The translations under genes were made by a program, and so were the position numbers. From the NCBI GenBank assembly GCA_949152475.1, contig OX424563.1:25827001-25891000 (forward strand): a stretch of DNA of 64,000 nt, in the 5' to 3' direction. Below, piece after piece: positions 58,194-64,000 of this stretch. The DNA is from Terebella lapidaria (Eukaryota; Annelida; Polychaeta; Terebellida; Terebellidae). Under the pieces are notes generated by a model. The model was not told the origin of the DNA, made no database searches, and saw nothing but the letters and a program-made list of their open reading frames with translations. Numbering within the stretch: the first letter of the stretch is position 1; each line of letters begins with the position of its first letter.

Positions 58194-58763
58194 CTGTTGG
58201 AAGAAATAATAAGTATGAATGAATAATAGCCAAAAACGAGCCTTAACGGGCCATAAATTTCCAATAAAATATCGTTTACTAATCGAGACACCCATATCAG
58301 AATTGTTGTCCAATCGGAAGAGTATCGTTTACCCACCGAAACATCAATGGTTCAGAAAATCAGCAAACATTTATTAATGAGACGATGTAAAATGTTTCTT
58401 TTCGGTGGGGATCATGTAATACACCTTTCTCATGACTCGTGTTACTTTTTGCGTGCATCAGACACATATTTAATCATCAGTGTTCATTTGTTCAAAACGG
58501 TGTGATTTTCATCGCATTTCACGTCACAAAAACGATATTACATCAAGTATAGCAGGTTTGGTCGACACTGAAGACTTTATACAACATTAGCGCATGTTTG
58601 TCTTTCTTCTGATTAACGATTACACCTATTTTTCATACTTTATTGAGGAAAACAACACATACCCCCTTGCAGCTTGGCGTTTCCCAATCGAACATATCGT
58701 TTCCCAACCGAAAAATATCGTTTCCCAATATCCTCTGCCGAAACGGATTCCGGACAGTGACGA

Positions 58764-60175
58764 TGTTCATGCCATATGTTGCTCTTTACATTGTGGTTTT
58801 TTGTCCCGTTTTAAATATCGTTGGAGTCATACTATTCAAATCGTTTCTTTTCTATGCGTGGTAATATTCACATATTCTAGTTTGTTTTAGGATCGCCATT
58901 TGTGTTGGCTTTCGCCATTTTGGGTGTGACATGGACGTGATTTGGGCGTGATTTGCATGTTGGTAATTTACAAACTGTGAATTATTTAGTCAACATAGAG
59001 ACAGTTAAACTGTAAAAGGTCGCAGCGATATCTACTGGGCAAATGATAAGGTCAAATCAGTGTCACGTATATATTACCGTCTCGAAAGCAAATCTAATCT
59101 TGACGATCCACTTCACCTAGGGGAAGTACTTGTTTCCTGGTGACTGTGTTCTTGAAAATACTCGAAGATGGAGTAACAATGTACTCTTATTGCACGAACA
59201 ATTTTTTTTAATTTTTCCTTTCATGATGCAGTAACAATTAACCGTATAGCAGGACACTGCAATGAAAGGTGAAATTCGTGATACACTAAAGTTACACAAT
59301 TTACAATATATCGGAGATGCTTAGGCACATATATCGATTTTGTGAGTAGTTTGGTGTTGGCAATTCTGAAATTGAAGCCTGGTCTAATAATTCCTACTTT
59401 GTTTGGACAACACGGATAGGTATCTTTCACACCCGTGAGTCCAATTGAAGAGTTCATACAGACAACACTTTTCTTAGGCGTTGCCCGCCCCAATAAACTC
59501 CGTCACATATGGTGTAGAAGCAAACCGAAACAGATCATGTCCCCATAACGTCAATCGACATGTACAATATGTCAATTTTTATTTGATTCCACACCGCATA
59601 AAACCGCTGTTGATTCCAAGCGAGAGAGTTGCCGTATTCAACTGCGTTCGTCCAAACGATTAAAAATGTTTGTGAAACATGATGAATCATCGAATTTAGT
59701 GCAGATAATAACTTAGGTCGCCATTTTAGTGGTTTAGATGCATCTTTCTTTACTTTCACACTCGTATTGAGTTGTCAAAATTGTGGATACATTTCGGTCG
59801 CTTGGGGGGGGGGGGGGGGAAGGCATCAGCCACTACTGACGTGGTACGGTCCATACAGCTGGTACCGCACCGATTGAATCTGCAGGCAGGGACACCGAGG
59901 CATCGGCAGAGGGCTGCAGAGTAAAGCGACAGGCCTGGCGAGCCTGGAGGGGGGGGGGGGGGGGGTGGGGTGGAGCCTTGGTCTTCCCCGATGTGACGTC
60001 AAGGCAAATACATGTGGTAAGAGAAGTGAAGCCGAGATCGAGTTTTGATATCCAAATAAACATAGGCGATTTTGAATAAATTCAATTACCGCCAGCATCC
60101 CGTGGATCGTGACTGATACAGGTGCAAATTTTCCACATTCACAAGCGACCTTGTGCCGATCCCAGCTGGATTTTT
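58764..60175. other. No gene recognised; poly-G tracts
   Basis: G-runs lie at 59803-59818 and 59949-59966. The open frames across them are low-complexity and unsupported. Confidence 0.5.
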
Positions 60176-61240
60176 AGGTTAACGGCATTTAGTCCGATAA
60201 CCTATTGCCGTGCTTATACGTACGTCGTCCGTCGTCGTCCATCGTTTCACTAAATTTTTATCTTTAAAGTTTAGAGGCGAATCTTTCTGAAATTTTTGCA
60301 CAAAAATACTTAAAATGATTCAAGAGAGAGGTGTTTTTATGTTTTTTTGTTCTCGCATTTTTGTTGAAATGGCGGCCATTTTTGTTTTAAAAGACGGGCA
60401 ATTTTAGACTTTGGTGGTCATTTTTTCAAAAACAGTCTCATCAGATTTGAGATTTTTGTTCTTAAGATTTTACTAATATACTTCTGTGATGTGTATAAGT
60501 TTCTTTGCCCTTTAAATCGCCTGTCTGCGTGTGGCGGCTATTTTGATTTTTTGGACAGGTCCCAAATGGCACTTTATAATGCTTCATAATTGTTTCTAAG
60601 ATCTCACTTAATATTGATATTAAAAATTAGAAATCAATTGTGGACATATAGGGAATGATATATGCTGGATATTCTCATGATCACGAACTCGACCTCTGAC
60701 CTTATTGTCAAGGTCAAGAGCATGAAATCCCTAATATCTCGCTTATTATCTACTTCACAGCTAAGGAATCAATTGTGAACATTTAGAAAATGATGTATGC
60801 CGAATATTTTGATAACTTTAAATTCGACCTTTGCCTCATTTCCAAGATCAAACACGAAATAGGTAATATCTCGCTTATTATCGAATTTAAAAATTAAAAA
60901 TTAATTGTGCCATACAGGAAACATGGTGAATATTCTCATGACCTTGCACTTAACTTTTGACCTTATTTCCAAGGTCTGAGCACAAAAAATATCTCGCTTA
61001 ATATTGACTTTACAGCTCAGGAATCAACTGTAGATATATGGGAAATGATATGCGGCAAAATTCTGATGACTTTGAATTTGACCTTGACCTCGTTTTCAAG
61101 GTCACGGAACAAAATGGTTATTATCTCGCATTTTATCGACTTTATAGCTCGGGAATCAATTTCGGAGATATAGGAAAGGATATACACCGAATATTCTGAT
61201 GACCTTGGACTTTGTTTCGAAGGAATTGATTCTGAGACCT
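60176..61240. mobile_element. R1 family copy, reverse orientation, truncated
   Basis: It starts TTAGGTTAACGGCATTTAGT, followed by the GTCGTCCGTCGTC block and inverted core units to about 61220. A C-run at 61242-61261 follows. Confidence 0.75.
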
Positions 61241-61429
61241 ACCCCCCCCCCCCCCCCCCCCAGCTGTTTCGATAATTATAGCTCATTTCTGTGAGCTGAA
61301 AATGTGAAAGTCAGAAATTTCTTCCAGTCACCATAGTTCACGAAACACTGATTTAGACAATATTTATCAGGTGCGTTTTTGGGGAGGGGGGGGGGGGGGG
61401 TTATGGTGGGGGTGGGGGTAATCAGGCAC

Positions 61430-62250
61430 AAAAGCGCTATGACTAGCTTTGTTCACACATACGTGCTCGTTTTTGGTGTATTGTTGCATTCAGTGAAACT
61501 CACAGTCCATGAATTACCAAAAGCGCTATGACTAGCTATGTTCATAACGTGCTTGTTTTTGGTGTGTTGTTGCGTTCAGTGAAACTCACAGTCCATGAAT
61601 TACCAAAATCGCTATGACTAGCTATGTTCATAACGTGCTCGTTTTTGGTGTGTTGTTGCGTTCAGTAAAACTCACAATCCATGAATTACCAAAAGCGCTA
61701 TGACTAGCTATGTTCATAACGTGCTCGTTCTTGGTGGGTTGTTGCGTTCAGTGAAACTCACAGTCCATGAATTAACAAAAGCGCTATGACTAGCTATGTT
61801 CATAACGTGCTCGTTTTTAGTGTGTTGTTGCGTTCAATAAAACTCACAGTCCATGAATTGCCAAAAGCGCTATGACTAGCTATAAACTCACAGGCCATGA
61901 ATTACCAAAAGAGCTATGACTAGCTATGTTCAAAACGTTCTCTTCTTTGGTGTTCTGTTGCAGGCAGTAAAATTTCCAGTCCATGGAGTAAAATGCTATG
62001 ACTAGCTATGTTCATAACGTGCTCGTTTTTGGTGTGCTGTTGTGTTCAATAAAAAAAAACAGTCCATGAATTACCAAGAGCACTATGACTAGCAATGTTC
62101 ATAGCGTGCTCGTTTTTGGTGTGCTATCGTGTGCAGTAAAACTTATAGTCCATGGAGTAAAGTGTTATGACTAGCTATGTTCATAACGTGCTCGTTTTTG
62201 GTGTGCTGTTGCGTTCAGTAAAATTTACAGTCCATGAATTACCAATTCCT
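61430..62250. repeat. 86-bp satellite, about ten copies
   Basis: GACTAGCT occurs at 61441, 61530, 61616, 61702, 61788, 61874, 61918, 62000, 62087 and 62169. The usual step is 86 bp, with one 44-bp deleted unit and two of 82 bp. The consensus includes TTCATAACGTGCTCGTTTTT and AGTCCATGAATTACC. It interrupts an R1 copy. Confidence 0.92.
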
Positions 62251-62860
62251 AAGCTGTAAAATCAATAATAAGCGAGATATTAGCCAAGTTGTCATGTGAC
62301 TTTGAAAATCAGGTCAAAAGTCAAAATCAAGGTCGTGATAATATTCAGCATATATCATTTCCTATATGTACACAATTGATTCCTAGTTCCTAAGTGAGAT
62401 ATTAGCAATAGTGTGTAACATTATATAGCATACGAGAATTCAACATTGGAAAGTCCCATTTGGGCCGAATTTGACCCAGGATGGCCCACTTCGAGGGATT
62501 CAAGGGCAACGAAATTCATACACATCACAGGGGTACATATGAGTAGTGTTATGCATCAATAAGAAAAAAAGTTACCTAACAAATTCTGAGATAATGACCG
62601 GCAAAGTAAAAAAAAAACCCTCATTTTTCGTCGAAAATGGCCACCATGAAAATAATTTGAAAATCGAAAAAAAAAAAAAAAAATAGCCCCTTTTTAAAAT
62701 ATTTTTTGTACATTTTGAAAGAAGAAGCGAAGAAAAAACTTCCCTCTTGAAATATTTTTGGGTATCTTTGTGCAAAATTTCAGAAAGATTTGACCGAAAA
62801 CTTTGAAGATAAAATTGTTTAAGACGACGGACGGACGGACGGACGGACAGACAGACGGAC
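62251..62860. mobile_element. R1 family right-arm fragment
   Basis: It contains CTAAGCTGTAAAATCAATAA, 'gaaagtcccatttggg', 'cttgaaatatttttgggtatc' and ends in (GACG)n near 62820-62860. Confidence 0.75.
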
Positions 62861-63131
62861 ACGCCAATCTAAGAGTTGGTTGCACGCAACCCGCCCAATG
62901 ATAACTCCCTTTTATATGAAGTTATATGCGTTTCGTAGAATAGAGGGAAACGCCTGTCTGTACGGTTCAGTTTGTAAACAGAGTTGAGTACAAGGGTGTG
63001 GGACAGTTATGTGTGGTAATTATGCTGCGTTCAAACCAACTTGTGAAGACGGTGAACACCGCCGGTGACATTGATTGTCACAAGCGGTGAAAGTGGGGAC
63101 GTGTTCAAATGACGAACTGGTGACAAAATGG

Positions 63132-63193
63132 ATGCCGCGCATTTGTTTGAGGCGCTCGTTATTGCAGCAAGTGGCGTTTTGGCTTCTGTACAA
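63132..63193 (+). CDS. HARBI1-like gene, exon 1
   Basis: ATG 63132 gives MPRICLRRSLLQQVAFWLLYK. The donor is TACAA|GTATGT (phase 2), which joins in frame to the acceptor at 63585. A second ATG at 63128 (MDAAHLFEALVIAASG) reads nicely but its phase does not match exon 2. The choice rests on splice phase only. Confidence 0.45.
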
Positions 63194-63584
63194 GTATGTA
63201 GGGCCTATTGTACAACAAAGTCGACGTCACAGAAATAGAAGGTTGTATACATGTTGAACATTTATTATTTAATTCTGGATCTTAATGGAAACGGCACGAG
63301 TACGATATGTATCTGTTTATGTTCCCATCAATCTGCCAATCGCTCACCATGGTCACTGGAGAGAACTTGCGTGTCTAAAATTTCATGTAATAATTAAATA
63401 TACCAGATCTATACAGGAATTTGCTTCAGCAGCTTACGTAGGCTATCGGCCCACCACCCTTGTGCCATATTATTCGTGCAGTCTGGTGTTGATATCCATT
63501 GTAACTGTAATAAATTCTACCTAGAATACTGCTAATAATTGATTTGCTAATAAATGCAGCTATGATATCGAAATTTTTTTTCAG

Positions 63585-64000
63585 GCTTCTGGTGTGCATG
63601 ATCAGGGAGAGCTGGCGAAGACGCAGACCTGTAGTTAAAACAGGGATTGCTTGTGACCTCTTCATGGAAATGGACAATTACACGCTGCAGCGGCACATAC
63701 GATTAAATGGCAGACAGCTGGATACTTTCACCCAATTCTTGATACATATGGGACATGATGATCACATTGGTCTGTCCGGAGGAATTGCTCCAATACCAGT
63801 GAAGCGCAAGGCTTTGATCTTCCTATGGTATATGGCCAATTGCAACTCGTTCCGCGAAATATCAGATAAATTTAATGTCAGCCAGGGGAGCTCACATTCC
63901 ATAGTTGTTAGAATCCTACGAGACATTCACAATCTGGCTGCACGATATATTTACTGGCCAGATGACCACCAGAAACAGAAGAACTCACGACAGTTCCTCC
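63585..64000 (+). CDS. HARBI1-like nuclease/PIF-Harbinger transposase, exon 2 (partial)
   Basis: The acceptor ATTTTTTTTCAG precedes G CTT CTG. The frame is open to the window edge (about 138 codons). A basic stretch (SWRRRRP) is followed by DLFMEMDNYTLQRHIRLNGR, then LIFLWYMANCNSFREISDKF, NVSQGSSHSIVVRILRDI and YIYWPD. This succession (helical region, REI-x-D-x-F helix-turn-helix, WP) is typical of the N-terminal half of HARBI1-like proteins. The DDE catalytic part would lie beyond 64000. It could be an active Harbinger transposase or a domesticated HARBI1-type gene. An intron with good splice sites is compatible with either. Confidence 0.8.

Larger units (their letters stand above)
55949..58760. 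mobile_element. Element E: 2.8-kb CMC-like TIR element
   Basis: The ends TCACTGTCCGGAATCCGTTT are inverted copies and similarity runs for about 445 bp (55949-56395 and 58318-58760). CGA is duplicated at 55946-55948 and 58761-58763. TTGGGAAACGATAT-type motifs repeat near both ends (about 55981, 55999, 56022, 56377, 56431; 58321, 58678, 58699, 58720). A CACTG tip, 3-bp duplication and subterminal repeats fit the CMC (CACTA/Chapaev) group. The interior is largely replaced by an R1 copy, so it is dead. Confidence 0.82.

Noticed and set aside
59826..60098. Pro-rich minus-strand ORF
   Set aside because: The proline run comes from a G-tract. Nothing else in it looks coding.
63128..63193. MDAAHLFEALVIAASG frame as exon 1 of the HARBI1-like gene
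   Set aside because: Splicing at the GTATGT donor would put exon 2 in a frame with an early stop.

Overview
The window is animal nuclear DNA, most likely from a marine invertebrate. The evidence is spliced genes with GT/AG introns, secreted EGF-domain exons, Ty3/gypsy retrotransposons, TIR transposons and AT-rich repeat families. A mollusc would fit, but nothing here fixes the phylum. Most of the sequence is mobile or repetitive, and nested insertions let relative ages be read.

1-18 kb: a tandem repeat (410-869), then Ty3/gypsy element A (1095-17993). A is old and broken: its 5' LTR is truncated, gag and pol are frame-broken, and a 2.3-kb region without recognisable genes precedes the 3' LTR. 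That LTR is split by element C (10699-17568), a 6.9-kb element with 33-bp terminal inverted repeats and an AAAT target duplication. C carries no visible transposase. It holds an RRM/PNMA-like Gag gene with a zinc knuckle, a well-formed -1 frameshift signal and an aspartic protease. On both sides lie inward-facing paired TGTYRACACCRTNAC motifs, repeating about every 193 bp.

18-34.5 kb: a 340-bp tandem repeat interrupted by a 1.46-kb palindrome of a family called R1 here, element D (23854-27988, TTAA flanks, very long inverted repeats), more R1 copies, and minus-strand exons of an EGF-domain gene.

34.5-45.5 kb: element B, an intact 10,959-bp Ty3/gypsy element with equal-length, apparently identical 896-bp LTRs and a CTTA target duplication. 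It has gag, pol and a third ORF encoding a two-C2H2-finger, coiled-coil protein. The third ORF has its own TATA box, preceded by eight 15-bp GTTCGCGGAAG repeats. The same motif array precedes the LTR TATA box and also occurs inside gag. Element B lies antisense in intron 1 of the EGF gene, whose TATA box and signal-peptide exon are at 46.6-46.8 kb. All exons assigned to that gene are phase 1 at each end.

45.5-64 kb: R1 fragments, a mostly featureless AT-rich stretch, an unusual tRNA-like sequence whose 3' half precedes its 5' half (52367-52440), CMC-like element E (55949-58760) with 445-bp inverted repeats, an 86-bp satellite (61.43-62.25 kb), and the start of a HARBI1-like nuclease gene running off the right edge.

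The strongest candidates for something undescribed are element C (gag-protease cargo between periodic binding-site-like arrays), element B's putative self-encoded regulator with matching motif arrays, and the permuted tRNA-like locus. Functions proposed for these are inference from sequence alone.
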